NCBI GenBank assembly: GCA_902491215.1
Contig: CABUGV010000009.1
Location: 40,618-104,617 of the forward strand
DNA from: 43-108 sp001915545
GTDB lineage: Bacteria; Bacteroidota; Bacteroidia; Bacteroidales; Bacteroidaceae
Length of the DNA: 64,000 nt
Direction: 5' to 3'
Numbering within the stretch: the stretch's first letter is position 1; the number at the start of each line of letters is the position of its first letter. The notes under the pieces were generated by a model, which did no database searches, was not told the DNA's origin, and saw only the letters and a list, made by a program, of their open reading frames with translations. Both the position numbers and the translations under genes were made by a program. This document shows, piece after piece, positions 17,973 to 26,381 of this stretch.

Positions 17973-20738
17973 ATACCACGTTTCGATGCGTCCCTGAGCA
18001 TTTACTTCATATTGTGTGGACGAGAGTTGGTGAAGGATGTCAAATGCTTCAATGCGGGCTATCAGTTTTCCGTTCATGAAAGGCTGGGAGATAGAGGCAT
18101 TCAGTACAAAGTCATCCGTATTCAGTTCCGCACTTCCATAGCCACGGCGGGAATACATGTTTCCATCAACCGAAACCGTCGTTTTAAGTATGGGAATAGT
18201 GTAGCGGGCAGACAATCCATATTTGAAGTCTGTGACATTCAGCTTCTCAAAGTCATACATCTTCCCCTCGCTGTGCCGCCATTTTATGTCACCCGTGGCA
18301 CGTACATTCAGCGCACCCTTGTTGTATTGTATATATGCGTTATCAGACAAAGTCAGGGTGTTGACTGCATTCAGCTGACTTTCGGTATCACCAGAGAGCA
18401 TGACATGGTCTAGCCTGTGAGTGAAATTGCCGTCAAACTTGTTTTCCACAGTCCAATGTCTGTCGGCATCAAGAGTATAGAATATATTTGCACCCGCTTT
18501 GATATCGTATGTTCCGTGTATGTTTTCCGGGCGATAGGTATATACACCGGTGACCGGATTGAAACTGACGGATTGTGAAACGTTGTTGTGAACATAGTTA
18601 TATCTCGCGTACAAGGTATAATTGTGTCCGGGAGCACGTAAATCTTTGTATTCCGCAAATATGGAGCTCTGAGCAAACCAAGGTTTCAGATTTGGATTTC
18701 CTAAACGAACTACCAAAGGAGTGGCGTCGTCACGGAAATCAATCTGATTTATCAGTGCCGAATTGGCTTCGTAATAGCTTATTCTGATATTGATTGGACG
18801 AAAATAATTTTTCTTCACGTAAAGGTTGATATCAAGCCACGGATTGAAACGTAATGTCTTGCGTGTAGCTAATGTATCAAGCTGTCCGCGCTGATAGTGC
18901 AGACTTTCATACGCAGGTTTCAGCTCCAGATAAAAGTGCAGGAGATTCACATCCATTTTTGGCATCTTGTTCGTGGATGGAAGAATCTGGCTGCGCGAAT
19001 AATGCAGTCTTATATAGCCGCCGAGACTCTGCAGTTCGCTGTCGTACGAGTTTGCACGGTCGGTGACGGCCTGAAGCATATCTATTTGCGAAGGAAGCAT
19101 AAGCGTGTCAGGATGATACAACCAGTCGTGCGTCTTTTCCCGGCTATACGACGGAGAGACTTCAATGTCCATGAAGTTCATACGCCTGGAGAGTGCATAC
19201 CAGATGGGAGTCCTTACTGCGACTTTGTGCATTGAATAGTCATTGGAGTTATACGAATCAACCGACGACGGATTTACAAAATCCTTGACATGAAAACGTT
19301 GTGCATGCTGGTTCTCATCAGACGTGTAGTCAAAATGAGTGGTAAAACGGAAATACTGATTCCAAATTCCTACCTTTTTCAATGTCGGCGCTATCTGTGC
19401 ATATACTTTGGCCGCCCACGTCTTTCCATCGTTGAAACCGCTGTTGCGCTGACGGGTGGTAAGGGTGTCTACATATTGCTCTGTAAGCATCGAAGAATTT
19501 CCGCTGTACGACTTGTAGTTCAGGGCAGCTTCGCTCTCGAACAAGAATTTTTTTGGTTTGATATATTTGAAGCGGTTTCCTATTTTCAGCAGGTTTTCCT
19601 TTGTCAACGAGTTTTGATGTATTGTCTGCAACGGATTTTCCGGCAGGAAAAGTTCGCTGTGCTTCATCATCTCACCCTTATTACGTGTGGAAGTGAAGTC
19701 CACGCACAAGTTCTCCTGCACATTCTTGTCCGTCGTCTGATAATCTATTTCCGTAGCCACGCTGTGTGTGGTCAGCATCGACTTGGGTACAGCGCCGGGA
19801 GTCCAATGATCCGTACTGCCAATGTGGCGGCTCTCATTCACGTTATTCGAGTTTGCCGAAAACGTGCAGCGCGTGTTTTTGGTAAAGCTGAGCAGAAATG
19901 CACGACCCAGCCAGCGTCCTTCCGTGCCTCCGGCCGCCTCCACGTTGGCTATGTAGCCTCTTTGGTACTCAGGTTTCAGATTCACGTCCATGACAAACTT
20001 TTTCTTCTCAAGCTGTGCATCGGCGGCGCGATTAAGGTCGGTTTCCTGTTCATAGACTTTCACGTTTTTCACCGTATAGTAAGGTAGGTTCTCCAGCATG
20101 ACTTTTGAGTTTCCGCGCATGAACGAACGCGATCCGAGCTGCAGCTCATCAATTTTACGATTGTTTACGAATATCTCACCGTCGTTGTTCATCGTTACAC
20201 CAGGCATCTGGCGTATGAGGTCATCGAGCATCGACCCGTCGGGCAGTTTGAACGCCGTGGCGTCATAGACGAGAGTATCGCCCTTGTAGAACATCTTCAC
20301 CTTCGTTGCTGTCACCGTTACCTCATCCAAATCTACTTGACGTACTCTGCGCAATTCAAGCGGATCATCCATCATCCAAAATCCATCATTGTTTCCGTCA
20401 ATAGAAAGAGATTGATACCCGTCCTCATAGCCGTAGAGCCGTGCCCGAATCAGATAATTGCATGTCTTTCTTTCCATTTTTATTGAAAATTCAGCTTTTC
20501 TTATCGTCCCGTCTTCATTGTATTTATTCCTGATGGGGATAGAGTCGATGACTACAGTGCTGTCGGCCGCCAAAAGAAGCGACACCTTGGCTTCGGGCAA
20601 CGGATATTTCAGGAAGGCATCCTGCACATTGCCGATAATAAAACTTTGCGAGAAGGCATTTAATACAATGCCCAACACGAAGAATAGCGTGGTAATTCTC
20701 TTGACTTCACTTTGTGGGATATTTCTGTCCATTTGCAT
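17901..20738 (-). CDS. TonB-receptor-like outer-membrane beta-barrel protein (OMP_b-brl_3 family), copy 1
   Basis: 945 aa. A signal peptide (ITTLFFVLGIVLNAFSQ) is followed by a carboxypeptidase-like beta-sandwich (residues ~30-130). A plug-like domain comes next (DEVTVTATKVKMFYKGDTLVYDATAF, IRQMPGVTMNNDGEIFVNNRKI, VMLENLPYYTVKNVKVYE), then a long barrel that ends in VYHWNKNPKGKK. The plug resembles that of TonB-dependent receptors, but I see no clear TonB box and no SusD partner, so the transported substrate is unknown. It is a paralog of the gene at 21027-23879; the ATG at 20732 is an alternative start. No TAnnTTTG promoter is visible upstream; a sigma-54-like element is (20767-20783). Confidence 0.85.
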   Translation of the reverse strand: MQMDRNIPQSEVKRITTLFFVLGIVLNAFSQSFIIGNVQDAFLKYPLPEAKVSLLLAADSTVVIDSIPIRNKYNEDGTIRKAEFSIKMERKTCNYLIRARLYGYEDGYQSLSIDGNNDGFWMMDDPLELRRVRQVDLDEVTVTATKVKMFYKGDTLVYDATAFKLPDGSMLDDLIRQMPGVTMNNDGEIFVNNRKIDELQLGSRSFMRGNSKVMLENLPYYTVKNVKVYEQETDLNRAADAQLEKKKFVMDVNLKPEYQRGYIANVEAAGGTEGRWLGRAFLLSFTKNTRCTFSANSNNVNESRHIGSTDHWTPGAVPKSMLTTHSVATEIDYQTTDKNVQENLCVDFTSTRNKGEMMKHSELFLPENPLQTIHQNSLTKENLLKIGNRFKYIKPKKFLFESEAALNYKSYSGNSSMLTEQYVDTLTTRQRNSGFNDGKTWAAKVYAQIAPTLKKVGIWNQYFRFTTHFDYTSDENQHAQRFHVKDFVNPSSVDSYNSNDYSMHKVAVRTPIWYALSRRMNFMDIEVSPSYSREKTHDWLYHPDTLMLPSQIDMLQAVTDRANSYDSELQSLGGYIRLHYSRSQILPSTNKMPKMDVNLLHFYLELKPAYESLHYQRGQLDTLATRKTLRFNPWLDINLYVKKNYFRPINIRISYYEANSALINQIDFRDDATPLVVRLGNPNLKPWFAQSSIFAEYKDLRAPGHNYTLYARYNYVHNNVSQSVSFNPVTGVYTYRPENIHGTYDIKAGANIFYTLDADRHWTVENKFDGNFTHRLDHVMLSGDTESQLNAVNTLTLSDNAYIQYNKGALNVRATGDIKWRHSEGKMYDFEKLNVTDFKYGLSARYTIPILKTTVSVDGNMYSRRGYGSAELNTDDFVLNASISQPFMNGKLIARIEAFDILHQLSSTQYEVNAQGRIETWYRSLPHYVMVHLVYHWNKNPKGKK

Positions 20739-20766
20739 TTAATAAAATATTCTATATTTCATAAAA

Positions 20767-20783
20767 AACAAAATCCATGCCAA
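20767..20783 (-). promoter_or_regulatory. Candidate sigma-54 (-24/-12) promoter of barrel copy 1
   Basis: Minus strand reads TTGGCATGGATTTTGTT, with GG (20781-20780) and GT (20769-20768) ten bases apart. It fits YTGGCACGrNNNTTGCW except for T in place of C in two spots. A transcription start near 20756 would leave a leader of about 18 nt. No sigma-ABfr-type element lies nearby. Confidence 0.4.
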
Positions 20784-20825
20784 AAACCTATATCGTTAAC
20801 TATCAATTATATACAAATTCAGTTA

Positions 20826-20843
20826 GTGTCCAAAAGTGGACAC
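20826..20843. promoter_or_regulatory. Inverted repeat, possible enhancer-binding site upstream of barrel copy 1
   Basis: GTGTCCA and TGGACAC are perfect 7-bp arms around AAAG. The centre is 54 bp upstream of the -24 element and about 78 bp upstream of the predicted start, a distance usual for NtrC-type activator sites. Function is inferred. Confidence 0.45.
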
Positions 20844-20912
20844 AGTGTTCGTTTACGTGCACGAAAAAGAACCCATCTATTGTTCAGCAACGGCAGAAAT
20901 CCGACGGAATAG

Positions 20913-21098
20913 GGCTGACCTCGCAAATGAAGCCAGCCCTATTTCTTACTTTCAAAAAAATCTCATCGGACAGAAATAATTTTATATCCTCAATGTATAT
21001 GTTTTAACCTATTCATGTCTGTCATTTTATTTCTTGCCTTTCGGATTCTTGTTCCAATGGTATACCAAATGAACCATTACATAGTGAGGCAGTGAGCG
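20913..21098. repeat. Direct repeat copy B: shared 3' UTR and 3' end of the barrel paralogs
   Basis: Second copy of the 186-bp repeat at 17787-17972, one mismatch. It lies between the upstream region of copy 1 and the 3' end of copy 2. Confidence 0.9.
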
Positions 21099-23879
21099 GT
21101 ACCACGTTTCGGTGTGTCCCTGAGCGTTCACTTCATATCGTGTTGACGAAAGCTGGTGCAGGAGGTCGAATGCCTCGACGCGTGCAATGAGCTTTCCCTT
21201 GAAGAGCGGCTGGCTGATGGAGGCATTCATGACGAAGTCGTCACTGTTCAGTTCACCGCTGCTGTATCCCCTGCGCGAGTACATGTTTCCGTCGATGGAG
21301 ATGGTCGTGTTCAGTACAGGGATAGTGTAACGTGCGGAAAGTCCGTACTGGAAGTCAAAGGCGTCAAGCTTATCAAAGTCGTACATCCTTCCCTCACTGT
21401 GGCGCCAGCGGATGTCGCCGGTGGCACGTACATTCAGCGCACCCTTGTTGTATTGTATGTATGCACCGTCGTGCAGAGTCAGTGTGTTGACAACGTTTTT
21501 CTCGCTCTCCGTCATACCCGTGAGCATGGCGTAGTCAACATTGTGATTCAGTGTGGCATCGGCATTTGTCTGCCACATCCAATAACGGTTCCTGTCTATG
21601 GCGCGCGATATGTCGAACTTTGCTTTCAGCATGTATGCTCCCCTCACATTCACTGGTTTGTAGGTATATACTCCGGTTTCTGCGTTGTAGCTCACCGACT
21701 GGGCTGTCTGCCGGTGGTAGAAGTCAGCAGATGCTCCCGCATGCCATTGCTGCTGGTTTTTGCCTTTCTTGTTGTAGAAGTCCATGCCGAAATTGGATGT
21801 GATGAAGCCTTTCAGATCAGGATTTCCCAACTTTATGATGAGCGGCTGGCTGTCATCGCGATAGGTGATACGGTCGGAGAGCATGGCACCTCTTTGGTTG
21901 AAAGAGGCATGCGCCCTGAAATCAAGTTTGCCGTCGTCTGATACATCCCTGAAAGATGCCGACGCATTGACGAACAACGTGTTTTGTCTTGCGAGAGTAT
22001 CAAGTGCGCCTCGTTGATAGTCGAGCGATTCATGGCGTATGGGAACGTTGACTCCCACAGACCAGCGCTGATATTCGATGGTTAACGGGCTGTTGGGCAT
22101 TGATTTGTATTGTCCTTTGCCGGAGAATGAGATGCTGACCATGTTCTCTGTTACGTTCGTTCTGCTGTCGTATGAATTGTTGAAGTCAGTGACGGCGCTC
22201 AACGCGTCTATCTGCGAAGCCAGCACAAGCGTATCCGGATGGTACAGATAGTCGTGGGTTTCAGTATTGTACAAGAACAGTCTTTCGCCAAGTTTCATGT
22301 CCACGCCTTTGAACAGTTTCATGTTGAAATCCGCAGACGCCAACCCCGATGTTGTGCGGTTGCTGATGTCATCCGCATTGTGCTGTACCGTCTGCTGATT
22401 GTTCACATATTGCGTCGTGTTGTATCTTTGGGCCGATTCGAAATCGTTTCCAGTGTGTTCCGCCTTGACATATAGATTAAGATACTTCTGATTTTTGCCG
22501 ATGTTGAATACACCCGAAGCCTCAATGTTCCCGTTCCAAGCCTTTCCTTCGCCGAAGCCGCGTGTGCGCTGCGATGCCGTCAAGGTGTCTGTCCACTGGT
22601 CAAACATCGAATTGAATCTGTTGTTGGTCTTGGAATAATTGAATTCAGGCGTAACACGTAGATAAAACGGTTTGGTCAGCATAAACTCATCGCGTACTTC
22701 CCATCGGCGGTTTCCTGAACTGTTGAAACTTTCTGTCTGCGATACCGGTGTAACCCCTTCCAGGAATTGTTCGTACCGGCTTCGCGACTCGCAGACATCC
22801 GTAGTCGACGTGTAAGAAGCGGTCAGAGTGTTCTTCACTATACCATCTTTACCGTGGTAGTCAATCTCTCCCGCCACGCTTCTGGTCGTGAGCATATTCT
22901 TCGGCATCGTGGCAGGAGTCCAATTGCCCGATTCGCCGATATGGCGCGACTCGTTCACGTTGTTGAGGTTCCCCAGCAGCGTGAACCTCCAATGGTCGGT
23001 AAACCCAAGAAGGAATGCCCTGGCAAGCCACCTGTCTTTCGTCCCCAAAGCACCCTCCACATTGGCAATGTAGCCGCGGTTGTATTCCTGCTTCAGGTTC
23101 ACGTCCATCACGTACGACTTGCCGCCAACGTCATAGCCGAGCGCCCTGCTCATGTCGCTCTGGCGGTCATACACCTTTATGTCCTTCACTGTGTAGTAGG
23201 GCAGGTTCTCAAGCATCACCTTCCGATTGCCCTTGAAGAACGAGCGCGAGTTGAGCATCAGCTCGTCTACCTTCCTGCCGTTCACGAATATCTCTCCCGC
23301 ATCGTTCATCGTCACGCCCGGCATCTGACGTATCAGCGCATCGAGCATGGAACCCTGCGGCATCTTGAAGGCAGTGGCGTCATAGACGAGGGTGTCGCCC
23401 TTGTAGAACATCTTCACCTTGGTAGCCTTCACAACAACCTCATCCAGCGCTTTTTCCAGCATGCGCCGCATCTTGATTGCGGGAAGATTCAGATTCTTTC
23501 CCTTGTCAGTGACCGTAAATGGCATCCACACATCGCCGTAGCCCCCCTTCACGGCACGTATGAAGTAGGTTCTGTTTTCCTGCGGCGCAAACGACGTTTG
23601 GTATTGATACGCCGTAAGATTGCCGTGCCTGTCCATGTAGGAAGTGCAGTACAGCGAGTCCTTAATCATCGTGCTGTCGCTTTCGTGTAGCGACAGATGC
23701 ACGTCGCCCAATGCGGTGCCGAGAAATTCATCCTCAACACTGCCCGAAACTGTTACGTTCTGGGCGAATGATGATTCTGCAGTACACAGCAATAGAGACA
23801 ATAAGACATAAAATTTGATTGTTGCCTTCCATGAAAGGCATAGTAAAGAATTCAAGACGAATCTTTTGTGCTTATTCAT
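21027..23879 (-). CDS. TonB-receptor-like outer-membrane beta-barrel protein (OMP_b-brl_3 family), copy 2
   Basis: 950 aa. The signal peptide (FYVLLSLLLCTAESSFAQ) is preceded by a rather long basic N-region from the ATG at 23879. Domains are as in copy 1: carboxypeptidase-like sandwich, plug (DEVVVKATKVKMFYKGDTLVYDATAF, IRQMPGVTMNDAGEIFVNGRKV, NLPYYTVKDIKVYDRQ) and barrel ending VYHWNKNPKGKK. The plug and the C-terminal ~120 residues are very like copy 1, while the middle of the barrel is clearly diverged. That pattern suggests the two recognise different ligands. Cargo unknown; a TonB-dependent import role is possible but not shown. Confidence 0.85.
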   Translation of the reverse strand: MNKHKRFVLNSLLCLSWKATIKFYVLLSLLLCTAESSFAQNVTVSGSVEDEFLGTALGDVHLSLHESDSTMIKDSLYCTSYMDRHGNLTAYQYQTSFAPQENRTYFIRAVKGGYGDVWMPFTVTDKGKNLNLPAIKMRRMLEKALDEVVVKATKVKMFYKGDTLVYDATAFKMPQGSMLDALIRQMPGVTMNDAGEIFVNGRKVDELMLNSRSFFKGNRKVMLENLPYYTVKDIKVYDRQSDMSRALGYDVGGKSYVMDVNLKQEYNRGYIANVEGALGTKDRWLARAFLLGFTDHWRFTLLGNLNNVNESRHIGESGNWTPATMPKNMLTTRSVAGEIDYHGKDGIVKNTLTASYTSTTDVCESRSRYEQFLEGVTPVSQTESFNSSGNRRWEVRDEFMLTKPFYLRVTPEFNYSKTNNRFNSMFDQWTDTLTASQRTRGFGEGKAWNGNIEASGVFNIGKNQKYLNLYVKAEHTGNDFESAQRYNTTQYVNNQQTVQHNADDISNRTTSGLASADFNMKLFKGVDMKLGERLFLYNTETHDYLYHPDTLVLASQIDALSAVTDFNNSYDSRTNVTENMVSISFSGKGQYKSMPNSPLTIEYQRWSVGVNVPIRHESLDYQRGALDTLARQNTLFVNASASFRDVSDDGKLDFRAHASFNQRGAMLSDRITYRDDSQPLIIKLGNPDLKGFITSNFGMDFYNKKGKNQQQWHAGASADFYHRQTAQSVSYNAETGVYTYKPVNVRGAYMLKAKFDISRAIDRNRYWMWQTNADATLNHNVDYAMLTGMTESEKNVVNTLTLHDGAYIQYNKGALNVRATGDIRWRHSEGRMYDFDKLDAFDFQYGLSARYTIPVLNTTISIDGNMYSRRGYSSGELNSDDFVMNASISQPLFKGKLIARVEAFDLLHQLSSTRYEVNAQGHTETWYRSLPHYVMVHLVYHWNKNPKGKK

Positions 23880-23922
23880 AATATAAATTTATTTATCGGT
23901 TTTACAATTACGCAATCTTCTT

Positions 23923-23939
23923 TGCAGTTCTCGAGCCAA
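23923..23939 (-). promoter_or_regulatory. Candidate sigma-54 (-24/-12) promoter of barrel copy 2
   Basis: Minus strand reads TTGGCTCGAGAACTGCA, with GG (23937-23936) and GC (23925-23924) ten bases apart. It differs from YTGGCACGrNNNTTGCW at two positions only. A start near 23912 gives a leader of about 33 nt before the ATG at 23879. Confidence 0.5.
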
Positions 23940-23978
23940 CTCCCCAACGGGCATAGCGTTTCGGTCATTGATGTCTTG

Positions 23979-24004
23979 TGGCATATTTTCCCCTCCCTAT
24001 GCCA
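23979..24004. promoter_or_regulatory. Inverted repeat upstream of barrel copy 2
   Basis: TGGCAT (23979-23984) and ATGCCA (23999-24004). The centre is 55 bp upstream of the -24 element, matching the 54 bp seen for copy 1, but the arms are a different sequence and the gap is longer. Confidence 0.3.
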
Positions 24005-24460
24005 GGTCTTTTATCTTTTCAATTGTAATTATACAATAATTGTTGTATATAACAAAAAAAAGAAAAAAGAATGTTTTTAGCCGATTTTACATAAACACCA
24101 TATTTCCTGCTTATTTATGAGTTGTTGATTAAAATATAATTTGGCTAAAGAAAGAAGGTTAAAGTTAACAATAATGACCCGCAATCATCATGTATCTTTG
24201 TTCAGCATTTGTTTGTAGCTCAATACTATAAAGTATAAATGCCACAAAAGCATTGCCTCAAACCTTGCTGACTTTATCAAATCAGTGCAATATTAAGTTA
24301 ATCGAATAAGACATGCAAATTCACATTACATATTAAAAACAATATAAATCTGTCGTTCAATATGTTACACAAGGTAAATTACTAAAAATGTAATATGCAA
24401 AGCTATGAAAAGAGCGGTTTCATACGTAGTTTTCAATAAAAGATAGACAAGCAAAACAAA
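24005..24460. other. AT-rich non-coding region with one orphan promoter-like element
   Basis: No ORF that I can support. TATCTTTG at 24193-24200 is a perfect -7 match on the plus strand, yet no gene follows for about 480 bp. A small RNA or a long leader is possible, but I see no terminator that would define it. Confidence 0.35.
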
Positions 24461-24526
24461 AATTGCGAGCGCTCACAGTGTAAATTACGAGGGCTCGTAA
24501 GAAACATTGCGGGCGCTCAAAAAAGT
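24461..24526. repeat. Three-unit 22-bp repeat element, copy 1
   Basis: Units 24461-24482, 24483-24504 and 24505-24526. Their cores are GAGCGCTC (24467), GAGGGCTC (24489) and GGGCGCTC (24511), 22 bp apart, GC-rich islands in AT-rich DNA. Each core is (nearly) palindromic and follows AATT/ATT. It lies about 120 bp upstream of the promoter of the 5'-nucleotidase-family gene. A related element with the same spacing is at 62184-62249. Confidence 0.85.
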
Positions 24527-24644
24527 CTTTTCACAGTACCAGAAGTGCGCGCAGGTATGAAAGAAGTGCAAGAAGCAGTGGGTATAAACCATTATATGAA
24601 ACTCAAAAAAATTGCGCTCCGCTTCTACGACTCAAAAAATTGCA

Positions 24645-24652
24645 TACTTTTG
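24645..24652 (+). promoter_or_regulatory. -7 promoter element that decides the start of the next gene
   Basis: TACTTTTG matches TAnnTTTG exactly. Transcription would begin near 24658, downstream of the in-frame ATGs at 24545 and 24599. This leaves GTG at 24680, directly before a signal peptide, as the likely start codon. Confidence 0.6.
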
Positions 24653-24679
24653 CAGACAAACAGAAAAAGGCTCATAAAT

Positions 24680-26122
24680 GTGAAGGTACTTTCATTTATT
24701 TTGATGGCAATGCTGTCTTTGCAGACAGCCGTATATGCACAGCCTAGGGAGGTGCACATTCTGTCGGTTAACGACATGCATGCCGAAATAGGAAGATTTC
24801 CGCAGCTTGTATCTATTGCCGACAGCCTGCGCAGGCTTTACCCAGAGATGCTGGTGCTTTCTGCCGGCGACAACCGGACTGGCAACCCTGCAAGCGACAT
24901 GCACGCCGAACCGTCGCGTCCGCTTGTGGAACTGATGAACAGGGTGGGCTTCGACTACTCGGCCGTAGGCAACCATGAGTTTGACGGCGGAATAGAGAAT
25001 TTCCGCAACGTTGTGAATTCGTCAAACAACCGTTACCTGTGTGCGAACGTCCATATTCCCGACTCAATGCGCCTGCACGTAGAGCCTTTTGCTGTGACGG
25101 AGCGTGGCGGGGTGCGCATAGGCATATTGGGCCTCACACAAACAAACGAGGAGACCGGACGCCCCGACGCGGCGCCGAGGCTGTTTCGGGATGTCTCGTT
25201 CAGCAAGGCGACTGATGCGGCAATGAAGTATGCATGGATAGACAGCGTGTGCGATGTTTTCATTCTGCTCACACATTTAGGAGTGGACGAAGACAGGCAG
25301 CTGGCCGGACGCCTGCCGTGCATAGACCTTATCGTGGGGGGTCACAGCCACACGAAGCTCGACCCGTGCCTGATGGAAAACGGAGTTATGATTACCCAGA
25401 CGGAACGTTTGCTGAAATATGCTACATTCACGACTCTGATTGTGGACAGCGGAAGAGTGGTCAGCCGCAAGGCCGAACTCATCGATGTGGCCGGATATCC
25501 AGCGAAGAATGAAGCTGTACAGGCTCTCGTCGACTCCTTCCGCAACGACTCATCACTCTCGCGCGTGCTGACCTATGCCGACGGCGGATTTGAGACAAAG
25601 GAAGAACTGGGATGCCTCATGGCCGATGCACTTCGCTCGGAGTTCGAGGCGGACATAGCCGTGCAGAACAGCGGAGGTGTGCGCCTTGAAAGCAAGCAGG
25701 AGGGGGACTTCACGGTGAATGACGTATATATGCTCGACCCGTTCGGGAATGAAGTGTATGAGTGTTCCCTTACTGGCGAGGAAGTAATCAGGATGCTTGG
25801 CGCCATCTGCCGGGCAGACGGTTATGGGCCTGCATACGTGTCGGGCATAAACTACAGCATACGGCTTGGCAAGGACCATAAAGACGTAAAAGACATAAGA
25901 GCGACGCTGCCCGACGGCAGAACAATCGACCGCGGACAGACATATAAGGTAATGATGAGTTCGTACGTTGCGTCGGTTACCGGATATGACAGAAAGGATG
26001 CGGGGCGCAATCTTTTCATACAGACGACGGACGTATTGATGAATTTTCTGAAGCGCCACAGCTCCATCAGTTACAGAGGCCGCAGGTGCGTAACAATAGT
26101 TCAGGACAACACGGCAGAGTAA
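24680..26122 (+). CDS. 5'-nucleotidase/UshA-family metallophosphoesterase
   Basis: 480 aa from a GTG start chosen on promoter position and because it opens a clean signal peptide (M)KVLSFILMAMLSLQTAVYAQ. The N-terminal metallophosphatase domain has all family motifs: VNDMHAEIG, SAGDN, GNHEFDGG, LLTHLGVDED and GGHSHTKLD for the two-metal site. The C-terminal 5'-nucleotidase domain has QNSGGVRLE and NDVYMLDPFGNEVYECSLTGEE, which bind the base. Family members hydrolyse nucleotides, UDP-sugars or related phosphoesters in the periplasm for nucleoside salvage. It stands alone, between the repeat element and the RND operon. Confidence 0.85.
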   Translation: MKVLSFILMAMLSLQTAVYAQPREVHILSVNDMHAEIGRFPQLVSIADSLRRLYPEMLVLSAGDNRTGNPASDMHAEPSRPLVELMNRVGFDYSAVGNHEFDGGIENFRNVVNSSNNRYLCANVHIPDSMRLHVEPFAVTERGGVRIGILGLTQTNEETGRPDAAPRLFRDVSFSKATDAAMKYAWIDSVCDVFILLTHLGVDEDRQLAGRLPCIDLIVGGHSHTKLDPCLMENGVMITQTERLLKYATFTTLIVDSGRVVSRKAELIDVAGYPAKNEAVQALVDSFRNDSSLSRVLTYADGGFETKEELGCLMADALRSEFEADIAVQNSGGVRLESKQEGDFTVNDVYMLDPFGNEVYECSLTGEEVIRMLGAICRADGYGPAYVSGINYSIRLGKDHKDVKDIRATLPDGRTIDRGQTYKVMMSSYVASVTGYDRKDAGRNLFIQTTDVLMNFLKRHSSISYRGRRCVTIVQDNTAE

Positions 26123-26142
26123 AGTTTACTTTGCAAAAAGGT

Positions 26143-26207
26143 GCATAATGGGCCCTATGACAATTCAAGAACACGGTGCCGCTGCATTTTTTTGCAATCA
26201 TTATGCA
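26143..26207. other. Long-range hairpin in the intergenic region before the RND operon
   Basis: TGCATAATG (26143-26151) pairs with CATTATGCA (26199-26207), extended by AGG/CCT with a small bulge. No T tract follows. It may be the 3' structure of the nucleotidase transcript or part of the RND leader; the rest of 26123-26381 holds nothing I recognise. Confidence 0.35.
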
Positions 26208-26381
26208 TACCTATCGGTTAAAATATTATTTTTGCTTGAAATTTCAGTCTAAGCATTTTAATATTTCACAAAAGCAATAGTTACCGGTAAGCATATCGGA
26301 ATGTTTGAACGTATATATGCCGCATTTCGGCTGTACGGGCATTGACAGATATGTTTTATTGAAAACACTAAATTCTGAAAA

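Noticed and set aside
19290..20087. 265-codon frame antisense to barrel copy 1
   Set aside because: Shadow of the coding strand; the composition has no plausible fold and the barrel is well supported.
22767..23690. 307-codon frame antisense to barrel copy 2
   Set aside because: Same reason; His/Arg/Val-rich as expected for an antisense reading of a barrel gene.
24461..24526. CRISPR array
   Set aside because: Only three units, core of about 10 bp, no variable 30-bp spacers and no cas genes.
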